A program made the translations under genes and the position numbers. The notes beneath the pieces were generated by a model. The model was not told the origin of the DNA. It searched no databases and worked only from the letters and a program-made list of their open reading frames with translations. A DNA stretch of 52,147 bases from Actinacidiphila glaucinigra (GTDB taxonomy: Bacteria; Actinomycetota; Actinomycetes; Streptomycetales; Streptomycetaceae), in assembly GCF_900188405.1 (NCBI RefSeq), contig NZ_FZOF01000043.1, forward strand, positions 1-52,147, given 5' to 3'. Numbering within the stretch: position 1 is the first letter of the stretch; each line of letters opens with the position of its first letter. Positions 42,563 through 51,480 of the stretch are shown in pieces.

Positions 42563-43917
42563 CCGAGTGCGGACTTCACGACGTCGGCGAGCCGGCTCGC
42601 GACGGAGCGGGCGTGGTCGATGTCGGCGGCCTCGACCATGACGCGGACCACCGGCTCGGTGCCGGAGGGGCGCAGCAGCACGCGGCCGGTGGTGCCGAGC
42701 TCGGCCTCCGCCTCGGCCACGGCGGCGGACAGCTCGGTGGAGGACTCGACGCGGCTCCTGTCGACGTCCCGCACGTTGATCAGGACCTGCGGCAGCCGCT
42801 CCATGACCGCGGACAGCTCGGCCAGCGAACGGCCGGTGGCGGCGATCCGGGCGGCCAGCATGAGGCCGGTGAGGGTTCCGTCGCCGGTGGTGGCGTGGTC
42901 GAGGATGATCACGTGGCCGGACTGCTCGCCGCCGAGCGCGTAGCCGTGCTCCTTCATCGACTCCAGCACGTAGCGGTCGCCGACGCCGGTCTGGACCAGG
43001 TCGATGCCCTCGCGCTCCATGGCGAGCTTGAAGCCCAGGTTCGACATGACGGTGCCGACGACGGTGTTCTTCCGCAGCCGGTCCGCCTCGCGCAGCGCCA
43101 GGGCCAGCACGGCGAGGATCTGGTCGCCGTCGACCTCGTTCCCCTGGTGGTCCACGGCCAGGCAGCGGTCGGCGTCGCCGTCGTGGGCGATGCCGAGGTC
43201 CGCGCCGTGGTCGAGGACGGCGGCCTTGATCAGGTCCAGGTGGGTGGAGCCGCAGCCGTCGTTGATGTTGAGGCCGTCCGGCTGGGCGCCGATGGTGATC
43301 ACCTCGGCGCCGGCCCGGGCGAAGGCCTCGGGCGAGACACGGGCCGCGGCGCCGTGGGCCTCGTCCAGGACGATCTTCAGTCCGTCCAGGCGGTTCGGCA
43401 GGACGGCGATCAGGTGGGCGACGTACTGGTCGAAGCCCTCGTCGTACTCGCGCACGCGGCCCACGCCGGCGCCGGTGGGGCGGTCCCAGGGGGCACCGGT
43501 GCGGTGCTCGTCGTAGACGGACTCGATGCGGTCCTCGAGCTCGTCCGCGAGCTTGTGGCCGCCCCGGGCGAAGAACTTGATGCCGTTGTCGGGCATCGGG
43601 TTGTGGCTCGCGGAGAGCATCACGCCCAGGTCCGCGCCGAGCGCGCCGGTGAGGTAGGCCACGGCCGGGGTCGGCAGCACGCCCACCCGCAGCACGTCCA
43701 CGCCGGCGCTGGCGAGCCCGGCCACCACCGCGGCCTCCAGGAACTCTCCGGACGCTCGCGGATCCCGTCCCACCACGGCCACCGGCTTGTGGCCCTCGAA
43801 CGTCCCCGCCTCGGCGAGCACATGCGCCGCCGCGACCGACAGTCCGAGCGCCAGCTCGGCCGTCAGGTCCGCGTTCGCGACACCGCGCACGCCGTCCGTA
43901 CCGAAGAGTCGTCCCAC
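42559..43917 (-). CDS. glmM: Phosphoglucosamine mutase
   Basis: A 452-residue enzyme that converts glucosamine 6-phosphate to glucosamine 1-phosphate for UDP-GlcNAc. It shows LFGTDGVRG (4-12), the phosphoserine loop SASHNP (102-107), the metal loop DGDADR (near 243), the sugar-binding GGEQSGH and the phosphate-binding RPSGTEPVVRVM. It lies downstream of rplM-rpsI on the same strand with a terminator between them. Confidence 0.98.
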   Translation of the reverse strand: MGRLFGTDGVRGVANADLTAELALGLSVAAAHVLAEAGTFEGHKPVAVVGRDPRASGEFLEAAVVAGLASAGVDVLRVGVLPTPAVAYLTGALGADLGVMLSASHNPMPDNGIKFFARGGHKLADELEDRIESVYDEHRTGAPWDRPTGAGVGRVREYDEGFDQYVAHLIAVLPNRLDGLKIVLDEAHGAAARVSPEAFARAGAEVITIGAQPDGLNINDGCGSTHLDLIKAAVLDHGADLGIAHDGDADRCLAVDHQGNEVDGDQILAVLALALREADRLRKNTVVGTVMSNLGFKLAMEREGIDLVQTGVGDRYVLESMKEHGYALGGEQSGHVIILDHATTGDGTLTGLMLAARIAATGRSLAELSAVMERLPQVLINVRDVDRSRVESSTELSAAVAEAEAELGTTGRVLLRPSGTEPVVRVMVEAADIDHARSVASRLADVVKSALG

Positions 43918-43998
43918 GTTTTCCTCCGAGATGTTGCCGTGCTCCGCCCCGTACCCGTCGGGCGTTCATCCGGTTATACGTCTATACCCCCCGGAATG

Positions 43999-44039
43999 CG
44001 TACGCCCCGGAGACGCACAAAGTGCCTCCGGGGCGTACG
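43999..44039 (-). terminator. Terminator after rplM-rpsI
   Basis: A perfect 14-base stem (43,999-44,012 with 44,026-44,039; arm CGTACGCCCCGGAG) with a further inner GCAC-AAA-GTGC pairing lies 22 bases beyond the rpsI stop and before glmM. It is the end of the ribosomal-protein transcript. Confidence 0.9.
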
Positions 44040-44061
44040 TGCAGTGCAGCGCGCGTGATGC

Positions 44062-44562
44062 TTAGCGCTTGCTGTACTGCGGCGCCTTGCGGGCCTTCTT
44101 CAGACCGGCCTTCTTGCGCTCGATCTCACGGGCGTCGCGGGTCAGGAACCCGGCCTTCTTGAGCGGGCCGCGGTTGTTGTCCACGTCCGCCTCGTTCAGC
44201 GCACGGGCGACGCCCAGGCGCAGCGCACCGGCCTGGCCGGAGATGCCGCCGCCGTTGATGCGGGCGATGACGTCGTAACGGCCGTCGAGCTCAAGGATCT
44301 TGAACGGCTCGTTGACTTCCTGCTGGTGCACCTTGTTGGGGAAGTACTCCTCCAGGGTGCGACCGTTGATGGTCCACTTGCCGGAGCCCGGGATGATGCG
44401 GACTCGGGCGATGGACTCCTTGCGGCGGCCCGTGCCGGCGGCCGGCTGGGGCTCGCCGAAGCGGGACGCGAGGGACTCGGAGGTGTACTCCTCCGGGATC
44501 TCGATGGTCTCCACGATCTCGCCGTCTTCGACGAGAGGGGTCTCAGCGGTGGTCTCGGCCAC
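44062..44562 (-). CDS. rpsI: 30S ribosomal protein S9
   Basis: A 166-residue S9 with an acidic N-terminal extension of about 44 residues typical of actinobacteria, then the conserved TGRRKESIARVRIIPGSGKWTINGR, INGGGISGQAGALRLGVARAL and the basic C-terminus ARKAPQYSKR that reaches the P-site tRNA. It is 39 bases after rplM and co-transcribed with it. Confidence 0.98.
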   Translation of the reverse strand: MAETTAETPLVEDGEIVETIEIPEEYTSESLASRFGEPQPAAGTGRRKESIARVRIIPGSGKWTINGRTLEEYFPNKVHQQEVNEPFKILELDGRYDVIARINGGGISGQAGALRLGVARALNEADVDNNRGPLKKAGFLTRDAREIERKKAGLKKARKAPQYSKR

Positions 44563-44601
44563 GATTCTCCTCAGATGCTTTCTGTGTGATGGTGGCCGGG
44601 A

Positions 44602-45048
44602 CTAGCCCTGCGCGACCTGGCTGATCTCGAACGGCACGGGCTGCTGGGCGCCGTGCGGGTGCTCGGCACCCGCGTACACCTTCAGCTTCGAGAGCATCTG
44701 GCGGCCCAGGCTGTTCTTGGGCAGCATGCCCTTGACAGCCTTCTCGATGGCCTTCTCGGGGTTCTTGTCGAGCAGCTCGTCGTAGCGGACGGAGCGCAGA
44801 CCGCCCGGGAAACCCGAGTGGCGGTAGGCGAGCTTCTGCTGCTTCTTGTTGCCGGAGAGGTGCACCTTGTCGGCGTTGATGATGATGACGAAGTCACCGG
44901 TGTCGACGTGAGGCGCATAAATCGGCTTGTGCTTGCCCCGGAGGAGGGACGCGGTCTGGGACGCCAGACGGCCCAGGACGACGTCCTGCGCGTCAATGAC
45001 GTGCCACTGGCGCTGGACATCGCCGGGCTTGGGGCTGAACGTACGCAC
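44602..45048 (-). CDS. rplM: 50S ribosomal protein L13
   Basis: A 148-residue L13, an early-assembly large-subunit protein. Seen: WHVIDAQDVVLGRLASQTA, DFVIIINADKVHLSGNK, KLAYRHSGFPGGL and GMLPKNSLGR. The GTG at 45,048 has GAAGG upstream. It is the first gene of the rplM-rpsI operon. Confidence 0.98.
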   Translation of the reverse strand: MRTFSPKPGDVQRQWHVIDAQDVVLGRLASQTASLLRGKHKPIYAPHVDTGDFVIIINADKVHLSGNKKQQKLAYRHSGFPGGLRSVRYDELLDKNPEKAIEKAVKGMLPKNSLGRQMLSKLKVYAGAEHPHGAQQPVPFEISQVAQG

Positions 45049-45226
45049 GGTCGTAGCCTTCGCTTCTTCAGTGAGTGGGTACTGACAAGGCCACCCGGAC
45101 GATCACGACAGCCCTGTCGCCCTGCGGTGACGCAACCGCGAGGCGAACGCTGGTCATCGGCCCGGTGGACCGGCGTAGCGGCCTCTCACGTGAGAACGAG
45201 CAAGCCAATACGCATAACGAACCTGC

Positions 45227-45256
45227 AGAATACCCGCGCCTGCCCGTTCGGGTCAA
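45227..45256 (-). promoter_or_regulatory. Putative rplM promoter
   Basis: On the minus strand TTGACC (45,251-45,256) and TATTCT (45,227-45,232) are 18 bases apart, a good principal-sigma promoter. It leaves a leader of about 170 bases before rplM; I see no r-protein-binding structure in it that I can name. Confidence 0.7.
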
Positions 45257-45325
45257 AACAGCCGGCGCGGAGCCGTGCCCGCGGCCCCGTCCCCGGCCCT
45301 GCCCCGCCCGCGGGAGCGCCCCCGG

Positions 45326-46948
45326 TCACCGCTCCCGCACGACCCGCGTCTCCTCCCACACCGGCTCCGGCACCTCCCGGACGAGACCGTCCGCGCCGAA
45401 GACCAGATAGCGGTCGAAGCTGCGGGCGAACCAGCGGTCGTGTGTGACCGCGAGCACGGTCCCGTCGTACGCCTCCAGCCCCTCCTGCAGGGCCTCCGCC
45501 GACTCCAGGTCCAGGTTGTCGGTGGGCTCGTCCAGCAGCAGCGCCGTCGCCCCCGCCAGCTCCAGCAGCAGGATCTGGAAGCGCGCCTGCTGCCCGCCCG
45601 ACAGCTGGTCGAAGCGCTGGTCGCCCTGCCGGTCGAGCTCGTAGCGCCGCAGGGCGGACATCGCCTTGCCGCGGTCGCGCGCGTGCTCGGTCCACAGGAT
45701 GTCGACGAGGGTGCGCCCCATCAGCTCCGGATGCGCGTGCGTCTGCGCGAAGTGCCCCGGCACGACCCGCGCGCCCAGCTTCCACTCCCCCGTGTGCCGC
45801 ACGCCGGGATCACCCGCCAGCAGCCGCAGGAAGTGCGACTTGCCCGAGCCGTTCGAACCGAGGACGGCCACCCGCTCCCCGTAGAAGACCTCCAGGTCGA
45901 ACGGCTTCATCAGCCCGGTCAGCTCGAGCCGGCCGCAGGTGACGGCGCGCATGCCGGTCCGCCCGCCGGACAGCCGCATGCGGATGTCCTGCTCGCGCGG
46001 CGGCTCCTGCGGCGGCCCCGCCTCCTCGAACTTCCGCAGCCGGGTCTGCGCGGCCCGGTAGCGGGAGGCCATGTCGGGGCTGATCGCCGCCTGCTGACGA
46101 AGGGTCAGCACGAGCTTCTTCAGCCGGGCGTGCTCCTCCTCCCAGCGCCGCCGCAGTTCCTCGAAGCGGGCGAAGCGTTCGCGCCGCGCCTCGTGGTACG
46201 TGGCGAAGCCGCCGCCGTGCACCCACACGTCCGAGCCGGCCGGCCCCGGCTCCACGCTGACGATCTTCTCGGCGGAGCGCGCCAGCAGCTCCCGGTCGTG
46301 GGAGACGAACAGCACCGTCTTCCTGGTCTGCCGCAGCTGCTCCTCCAGCCAGCGCTTCCCGGGGACGTCGAGGTAGTTGTCCGGCTCGTCCAGCAGCAGC
46401 ACCTCGTCGGTGCCGCGCAGCAGCGCCTCCAGCACCAGCCGCTTCTGCTCGCCGCCCGACAGCGTCCGCACCTCGCGCCACTGGGCCCGCTCGTACGGGA
46501 CGCCCAGCGCCGCCATGGTGCACATGTCCCAGACCGTCTCGGCCTCGTAGCCGCGGGCCTCGGCCCAGTCGCTGAGCGCCTGCGCGTAGGCCAGCTGGGC
46601 GGCCTCGTCGTCCTGCGCCATGATCTCCAGCTCGGCGGCGTCGACGGCCGCCGCGGCCTCGCGGATCCGCGGCGGCGCGACGGACACCAGCAGGTCCCGC
46701 ACGGTGCGGTCGTCCCGCACCGAGCCGACGAACTGCGGCATGACACCCAGTCCGCCGCTCACCGTGACCGTGCCGCCGTGCGGCTTCAACTCGCCGGAGA
46801 TCAGCCGCAGCAGGGTCGTCTTGCCGGCGCCGTTCGCCCCGACGAGGGCCACCGCGGCGCCCTCGCCCACCCGGAACGAGACGTCGCCCAGCAACACCCG
46901 GCCGTCCGGCAGGTAGTACTCCAGATGCGCAACGTCCACATGTCCCAT
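45326..46948 (-). CDS. ABC-F family ATPase
   Basis: A 540-residue soluble protein with two ABC domains and no membrane segment. Walker A motifs GANGAGKTTL (about 37) and GSNGSGKSHF (about 365), signatures LSGGEQKRL and LSGGQQARF, and Walker B LLLDEPDNYLD and LLLDEPTDNLD are present; a charged helical linker (about 245-300, RRRWEEEHARLKKLVLTLRQQ) joins them. ABC-F proteins act on the ribosome as translation factors or protect against antibiotics; which applies is not clear. The ATG at 46,948 has no obvious ribosome site. Confidence 0.93.
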   Translation of the reverse strand: MGHVDVAHLEYYLPDGRVLLGDVSFRVGEGAAVALVGANGAGKTTLLRLISGELKPHGGTVTVSGGLGVMPQFVGSVRDDRTVRDLLVSVAPPRIREAAAAVDAAELEIMAQDDEAAQLAYAQALSDWAEARGYEAETVWDMCTMAALGVPYERAQWREVRTLSGGEQKRLVLEALLRGTDEVLLLDEPDNYLDVPGKRWLEEQLRQTRKTVLFVSHDRELLARSAEKIVSVEPGPAGSDVWVHGGGFATYHEARRERFARFEELRRRWEEEHARLKKLVLTLRQQAAISPDMASRYRAAQTRLRKFEEAGPPQEPPREQDIRMRLSGGRTGMRAVTCGRLELTGLMKPFDLEVFYGERVAVLGSNGSGKSHFLRLLAGDPGVRHTGEWKLGARVVPGHFAQTHAHPELMGRTLVDILWTEHARDRGKAMSALRRYELDRQGDQRFDQLSGGQQARFQILLLELAGATALLLDEPTDNLDLESAEALQEGLEAYDGTVLAVTHDRWFARSFDRYLVFGADGLVREVPEPVWEETRVVRER

Positions 46949-47014
46949 GGAGTGGATTCTCGTAGCGCGGTCGCCCACCGCCAAACGGGTTTTCTCCTCT
47001 ATAGACTCCGCGCC

Positions 47015-48055
47015 ATGACTGACGGGCCGCAGCAGCCGTACAACCCGAACCAGGGATGGACCGCACCGCCGGGACAGCAAGGCGTCCCGGGCACCCCCGG
47101 GGAACAGCGCCAGGTACTCCGCGGCCAGGTGGTCGGGGGCCCCGACCACCAGCCCCAGCAGCCCGCCTGGACCCCGCCGGCCGACTGGGCGCCACCGCAG
47201 CCCGGTCAGGGCACCCGGGGCCCCGCGCAGCCGCAGTCCGCGCCGCGCGCCGCCGAGGAGCCGGACTGGTCGGCGCTCGCCGACGAGGCGGAGGCCGGCG
47301 CCAGACGCCGCCGGCTGTTGCTCATAGGCGGCGGCGTCCTCGCCGCCGCCGCCGTCGCCGGGATCGTCGCGGTCGCCGTGGTCAGCTCCGGCGGCAGCCC
47401 CGGCCCCTCCCCCACCGTGACCGCCTCGGCGCCCTCCTCCGAGGTCGCCCTGCCCCCCGAGCCCTCCTTCTCCGAGGTCTCCCCCGGCCCGACCTACGGC
47501 CCGCTCGACTTCCTCTCCACCGCCGCCAGGGACACCGCCCCGCTCGGCGCCGGAACCCTCTTCCCCGGCAAGAAGCTGGACTACTCCGGCGGCCGCTCCT
47601 ATGTGAAGAGCGCCTCCAAGGAGAACCGCGACTGCGCCGACGCCGCGACCGGCTCGCTGGCCGCCGCCCTTACCCGCAACGGCTGCACCCGCATGATGCG
47701 CGTGACGTACACCCGCGGCGGCTCCGCGGTCACCGTCGGCGTGGCCGTCTTCAAGGACACGGCCTCCGCGAAGAAGCTGGCCAAGAGCAACAAGTTCGTG
47801 CGCCCGCTGAACGGCGGCGGCGTCGCCGACTTCTGCCACGCCGTGGCGTGCTGGTCCAAGTCCGGCGCCGTGGGCCGCTACGCGTACTTCACCATCTCCG
47901 GCCCCAAGAGCGGCAAGGCCGCCACCGGCTCCGACACCGCCTCCCGGCAGGCCGGCCAGGACGGCTTCAACTACGCCTTCAACCGCATCGTCCAGCGCGG
48001 CAGGGACCAGGCCGACGCCGCGATGGCCTCCGAGGCCGCCTCACCGGCCAACTGA
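47015..48055 (+). CDS. Membrane-anchored hypothetical protein
   Basis: A 346-residue protein I do not recognise by name. A Pro/Gln-rich cytoplasmic N-terminus (1-95) precedes one membrane helix (LLLIGGGVLAAAAVAGIVAVAVV, about 101-123), a Ser/Pro-rich linker and an external domain (about 165-346) with three to four Cys (ENRDCADAA, NGCTRMM, FCHAVACW) that could form disulfides. The topology is typical of actinobacterial surface proteins. It is divergent from the ABC-F gene by 66 bases. Confidence 0.82.
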   Translation: MTDGPQQPYNPNQGWTAPPGQQGVPGTPGEQRQVLRGQVVGGPDHQPQQPAWTPPADWAPPQPGQGTRGPAQPQSAPRAAEEPDWSALADEAEAGARRRRLLLIGGGVLAAAAVAGIVAVAVVSSGGSPGPSPTVTASAPSSEVALPPEPSFSEVSPGPTYGPLDFLSTAARDTAPLGAGTLFPGKKLDYSGGRSYVKSASKENRDCADAATGSLAAALTRNGCTRMMRVTYTRGGSAVTVGVAVFKDTASAKKLAKSNKFVRPLNGGGVADFCHAVACWSKSGAVGRYAYFTISGPKSGKAATGSDTASRQAGQDGFNYAFNRIVQRGRDQADAAMASEAASPAN

Positions 48056-48081
48056 CCCCACCCCACCCGGACCGGAACGGC

Positions 48082-49932
48082 ATGCCCTCCCTGCGTACGC
48101 TGCTGACCCTGCCCCGCATGCTCCGCCACGGCGCCGCCGTCGGCGTCGGCCTGCCACCGGACGAGGCCGTCGTCCTGGACGTACCCGACGTCCCGCTGCG
48201 CGGCGCGCTCGCCGCGGCGGGCGGCGGCGACCACGGGCCCGCCCGGGAACTGCTGTCCGCGACCCGGCTGGGCTGCCAGTGGGAGCTGCGCGACACCTAC
48301 GTCTCCGAGCTGGCGCAGTTCGCCCTCCACAACCCCGGCTGGCTGGACGCCTGGCTCGCCACCGCGCCCGACGACCCGGACGCGGCGCTGGTCAAGGCCG
48401 ACCTGTGCATCCACCAGGCCTGGGAGATACGCAGCGGCGCCCGCGCCTCGGAGGTCTCGCCGGAGCAGTTCAAGGCCTTCTTCACCCTGCTCAAGGACGC
48501 GGTGCCGGTGATCGGCGCCGCCGCCGAGCTCAACCCCGCCGACCCCGTGCCGTGGCGCGTCGCGCTCACCCACGCGCGCGGCATGCAGTCCTCGCGGGAG
48601 ATCTTCGACGCGTACTGGACCGAGGCCGTCGAACGCGCCCCGCACCACTACGGCTGCCACGCCTCCGCCCTGCAGTACCTGTGCGCCAAGTGGTACGGCA
48701 CCCACCACGAGATGTTCGACTTCGCCGAGCAGGCCGCCGAGGAGGCCCTGCCCGGTTCGAAGATCAACGCGCTGCCGCTGCTCGCCGCCGTCGAGTACGA
48801 GATCGTCGCGGGCGGACCCGCCGCCGACGACGCCTCCGGCGCGGACGCGATCGCGCCGACCCGCGTCACGGCCGCCCTCGACCGCGCCCTGGAGCTGTCC
48901 GGCTGGTACGACCCCGGCGACCCTGAGGCGGCGGGGTTCCGCAACCACCTGGCGCTGATGCTGGCGCGCGCGGGCCGCTGGCGGGAGGCCCTGGGCGTCC
49001 TCCGTGAGATCGGCGTGCACGCCACCGGCTTCCCCTGGTCCTACCTGGGCCCCGATCCCCGCCAGGAGTTCCTGGACTTCCGCACCGCGGTGCGCATGCA
49101 GGTCGCCACCCGCACCCCGTTCTTCGGCTCCCCGCCCGCCGTCCCCGTCCCCGTCGGCGCCTCCGACTGGGCGCCGCGCACCCTGGCGGTGGCGTCCGCG
49201 TCCCTGACCGCCGTCGCGCAGGCGGCGCTGCTGTGCCGGACCGGGCTGCGGCTGGCCCCGGCGGGGGCGGGCTTCACCCATGTCGAGCTGACCGGGGAGG
49301 GCAGCCTGGCGGGAGCGGTCGACCTGTTCACCGCGGGCGAGAAGTGGCCCGCGGTCGTCCTCCAGCGCTCGGGCGACCGCTACGGGATCACGCTGTACGC
49401 CAAGGGCAGGAAGGTCGCCGCGCACGAATGGGCACCGGGGGCGCCCGTACCGTCCCTGGAGGCCGCCGGTGCCACCGCCGCCGCCCTCGCCACGGCCTAC
49501 GGCGTCCGCGACACACGGCCCCTCACCGCACTGCTGCGCGGCATGGACGCCCCCGGGCGGCGGCTCGCGGACACGGTGACGGCCCTCGGACTGCCGGCGC
49601 TGCCGGAGGGCTTCGGGGAGCGTCCCGCGGCGCTCGACGGGCTGCCCGGCGCCCGGGTGCTCGCCCCGCGCGGCTTCCTCTCCGGGGTCAGGGACACCCT
49701 CACCACGGAGGACGGTGCGATGCCGCTCCCCCCGCGGGACACCGCGGTGCGCCTGCCGGGCCGCTGGTGGGCGACCCGCGCGCTGTACCTGCTGCTGCTC
49801 GCCCCCGCCGCCTGCTTCTCCTGGTGGGGCGCCTTCCACGACCGGCTCCGCCCGGTCCCCCTGGTGCTGACCTCCCTGGGCTCGGGCTACGTCCTCACCC
49901 AGGTCGCCACGGCACTGCGCCGCCGCAGATGA
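48082..49932 (+). CDS. Large hypothetical protein with TPR-like helical part and C-terminal membrane segment
   Basis: A 616-residue protein of unknown function. Residues about 65-330 are helical and hint at tetratricopeptide-like repeats (HNPGWLDAWLATAPDDPDAALVKADLCIHQAW, AELNPADPVPWRVALTHARG, LALMLARAGRWREALGVLREIG). A second domain (about 360-560) follows, then two hydrophobic stretches near the C-terminus (ALYLLLLAPAACFSWWG, VLTSLGSGYVLTQVATAL). It begins 26 bases after the preceding hypothetical gene and may be co-transcribed. Confidence 0.85.
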   Translation: MPSLRTLLTLPRMLRHGAAVGVGLPPDEAVVLDVPDVPLRGALAAAGGGDHGPARELLSATRLGCQWELRDTYVSELAQFALHNPGWLDAWLATAPDDPDAALVKADLCIHQAWEIRSGARASEVSPEQFKAFFTLLKDAVPVIGAAAELNPADPVPWRVALTHARGMQSSREIFDAYWTEAVERAPHHYGCHASALQYLCAKWYGTHHEMFDFAEQAAEEALPGSKINALPLLAAVEYEIVAGGPAADDASGADAIAPTRVTAALDRALELSGWYDPGDPEAAGFRNHLALMLARAGRWREALGVLREIGVHATGFPWSYLGPDPRQEFLDFRTAVRMQVATRTPFFGSPPAVPVPVGASDWAPRTLAVASASLTAVAQAALLCRTGLRLAPAGAGFTHVELTGEGSLAGAVDLFTAGEKWPAVVLQRSGDRYGITLYAKGRKVAAHEWAPGAPVPSLEAAGATAAALATAYGVRDTRPLTALLRGMDAPGRRLADTVTALGLPALPEGFGERPAALDGLPGARVLAPRGFLSGVRDTLTTEDGAMPLPPRDTAVRLPGRWWATRALYLLLLAPAACFSWWGAFHDRLRPVPLVLTSLGSGYVLTQVATALRRRR

Positions 49933-49966
49933 GCGGTGCGGGGAAGCGGGCCCGCGGGGCCGCCCC

Positions 49967-50824
49967 TCAGGCGCGGGGAAGCGGCAGCGTACGCATGTTG
50001 CGGGCCTCGCGGTTGCGTGCGGCCAGCAGTTCGTCCGCCGGGTAGCCGACCTCCTCCAGGGTCAGCCCGTGCGGCCGCACCACGTTGACCGCCGAGTGCC
50101 GCACCCGTCCCGCCAGGACCTCGCCGGGGAAGCCGGCCGGCCGGTGGCCGTCGCCGACCAGCAGCATCGACCCGACCAGGGCGCGCACCATGTTGTGGCA
50201 GAAGGCGTCCGCCCGGACGGTCGCCACTGCCAGCCCCGAGGCGTCCCGCTCCCAGTGCAGTTCCAGGAGGGTGCGGATGGTCGTCGCGCCCTCCCGCTTC
50301 TTGCAGTAGGCCGCGAAGTCGTGCTCGCCGAGGAGCCTGCGCGCCGCCTCGTTCATCAGGTCGACGTCCACCGGCCGGTCGTGCCACAGCACGTGCCCCC
50401 GCAGCAGGGGGTCGACCCCGCCCTGCTGGTCGCCGACCCGGTAGGCGTAGCGGCGCCAGATCGCGGAGAAGCGCGCGTCGAAGCCGGCCGGGGCCCGCGA
50501 GACCTTCCACACCCGTACGTCCCAGGGCAGCCGTCCGGCCAGCCGGCGCAGCAGTTTGCCGCCCTCCAGCTCCCAGACCTCCTCCGGCAGGTCGACGTGC
50601 GCGACCTGACCCCGGGCGTGCACACCGGCGTCCGTGCGCCCGGCGACCGTCAGGGCGACCGGGTCGGGCAGCCGCAGCACCGTCTGGAGGGCCGACTCCA
50701 GCTCCCCCTGCACGGTCCGCCTGGTGCGCTGCTTCGCCCACCCGGAGAACTCGGCCCCGTCGTACGCCAGGTCCAGCCGCACCCGGACGTACCCGGGCTC
50801 CACGTCATCGCTCGCCACACTCAC
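49967..50824 (-). CDS. truA: tRNA pseudouridine synthase A
   Basis: A 285-residue enzyme that makes pseudouridine at positions 38-40 of tRNA anticodon arms. The catalytic Asp is in VAGRTDAGVHARGQVAH (about 60-76), with YDGAEFSGW near the start and FCHNMVRALVG near the end. The GTG at 50,824 gives the usual length. It is 73 bases after rplQ on the same strand and beyond a terminator. Confidence 0.97.
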   Translation of the reverse strand: MSVASDDVEPGYVRVRLDLAYDGAEFSGWAKQRTRRTVQGELESALQTVLRLPDPVALTVAGRTDAGVHARGQVAHVDLPEEVWELEGGKLLRRLAGRLPWDVRVWKVSRAPAGFDARFSAIWRRYAYRVGDQQGGVDPLLRGHVLWHDRPVDVDLMNEAARRLLGEHDFAAYCKKREGATTIRTLLELHWERDASGLAVATVRADAFCHNMVRALVGSMLLVGDGHRPAGFPGEVLAGRVRHSAVNVVRPHGLTLEEVGYPADELLAARNREARNMRTLPLPRA

Positions 50825-50846
50825 CCGCAGATCCTCTCAAACACGC

Positions 50847-50886
50847 GGACGGGCCCGCCCCCAGCGATCTGGGTGCGGGCCCGTCC
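50847..50886 (-). terminator. Terminator after rplQ
   Basis: A perfect 12-base stem (50,847-50,858 with 50,875-50,886; arm GGACGGGCCCGC) with an inner CCCAG-CGAT-CTGGG pairing lies ten bases beyond the rplQ stop and marks the end of the rpoA-rplQ transcript. Confidence 0.9.
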
Positions 50887-50896
50887 GGTCGGGACG

Positions 50897-51400
50897 TCAG
50901 GCGTCCTTGGACTCCTCGGCCGGAGCCTCGGTGGCCTCGGCCTTGTCCTCGACCTCGGCCGGGGCCTCGGTCTTGGTCTCGGCCTCCTTGACCGCGCGCT
51001 TGGTCGCGGCCTCCGCCTCGCCGGTGGCCTGCTGGGCCACGGTCAGCGCCTCCACCAACTCGATGACGGCCATCGGCGCGTTGTCGCCGCGACGGTTACC
51101 GATCTTGGTGATGCGGGTGTAACCACCCGGGCGGTTCTCGTACCGCGGGGCGATCTCGGTGAAGAGCGTGTGGACGATGCTCTTGTCCGTGATCGTCTGC
51201 AGCACCAGGCGACGGTTGTGGATGTCGCCCTTCTTCGCCTTGGTGATCAGGCGCTCCGCGACCGGACGCAGACGGCGCGCCTTGGCCTCGGTGGTGGTGA
51301 TACGGCCGTGCTCGAACAGCGACTTCGCGAGGTTCGCGAGAAGCAGACGCTCGTGCGCGGCGCTGCCGCCCAGACGGGCACCCTTGGCGGGCTTCGGCAT
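50897..51400 (-). CDS. rplQ: 50S ribosomal protein L17
   Basis: A 167-residue L17. The conserved part (1-120) shows AHERLLLANLAKSLFEHGRITTTEAKARRLRP and KIGNRRGDNAPMAVIEL; the last 45 residues are an acidic Ala/Glu-rich tail longer than in E. coli and common in Streptomyces. It follows rpoA by 80 bases. Confidence 0.98.
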   Translation of the reverse strand: MPKPAKGARLGGSAAHERLLLANLAKSLFEHGRITTTEAKARRLRPVAERLITKAKKGDIHNRRLVLQTITDKSIVHTLFTEIAPRYENRPGGYTRITKIGNRRGDNAPMAVIELVEALTVAQQATGEAEAATKRAVKEAETKTEAPAEVEDKAEATEAPAEESKDA

Positions 51401-51480
51401 GGTGTTTCTCCTCTAATCTGCACCGGCCGTGTCAGGTACCGGTGTCAGGGCCCCCAGGCGGACGCCCGGGGGCAGTCTGA

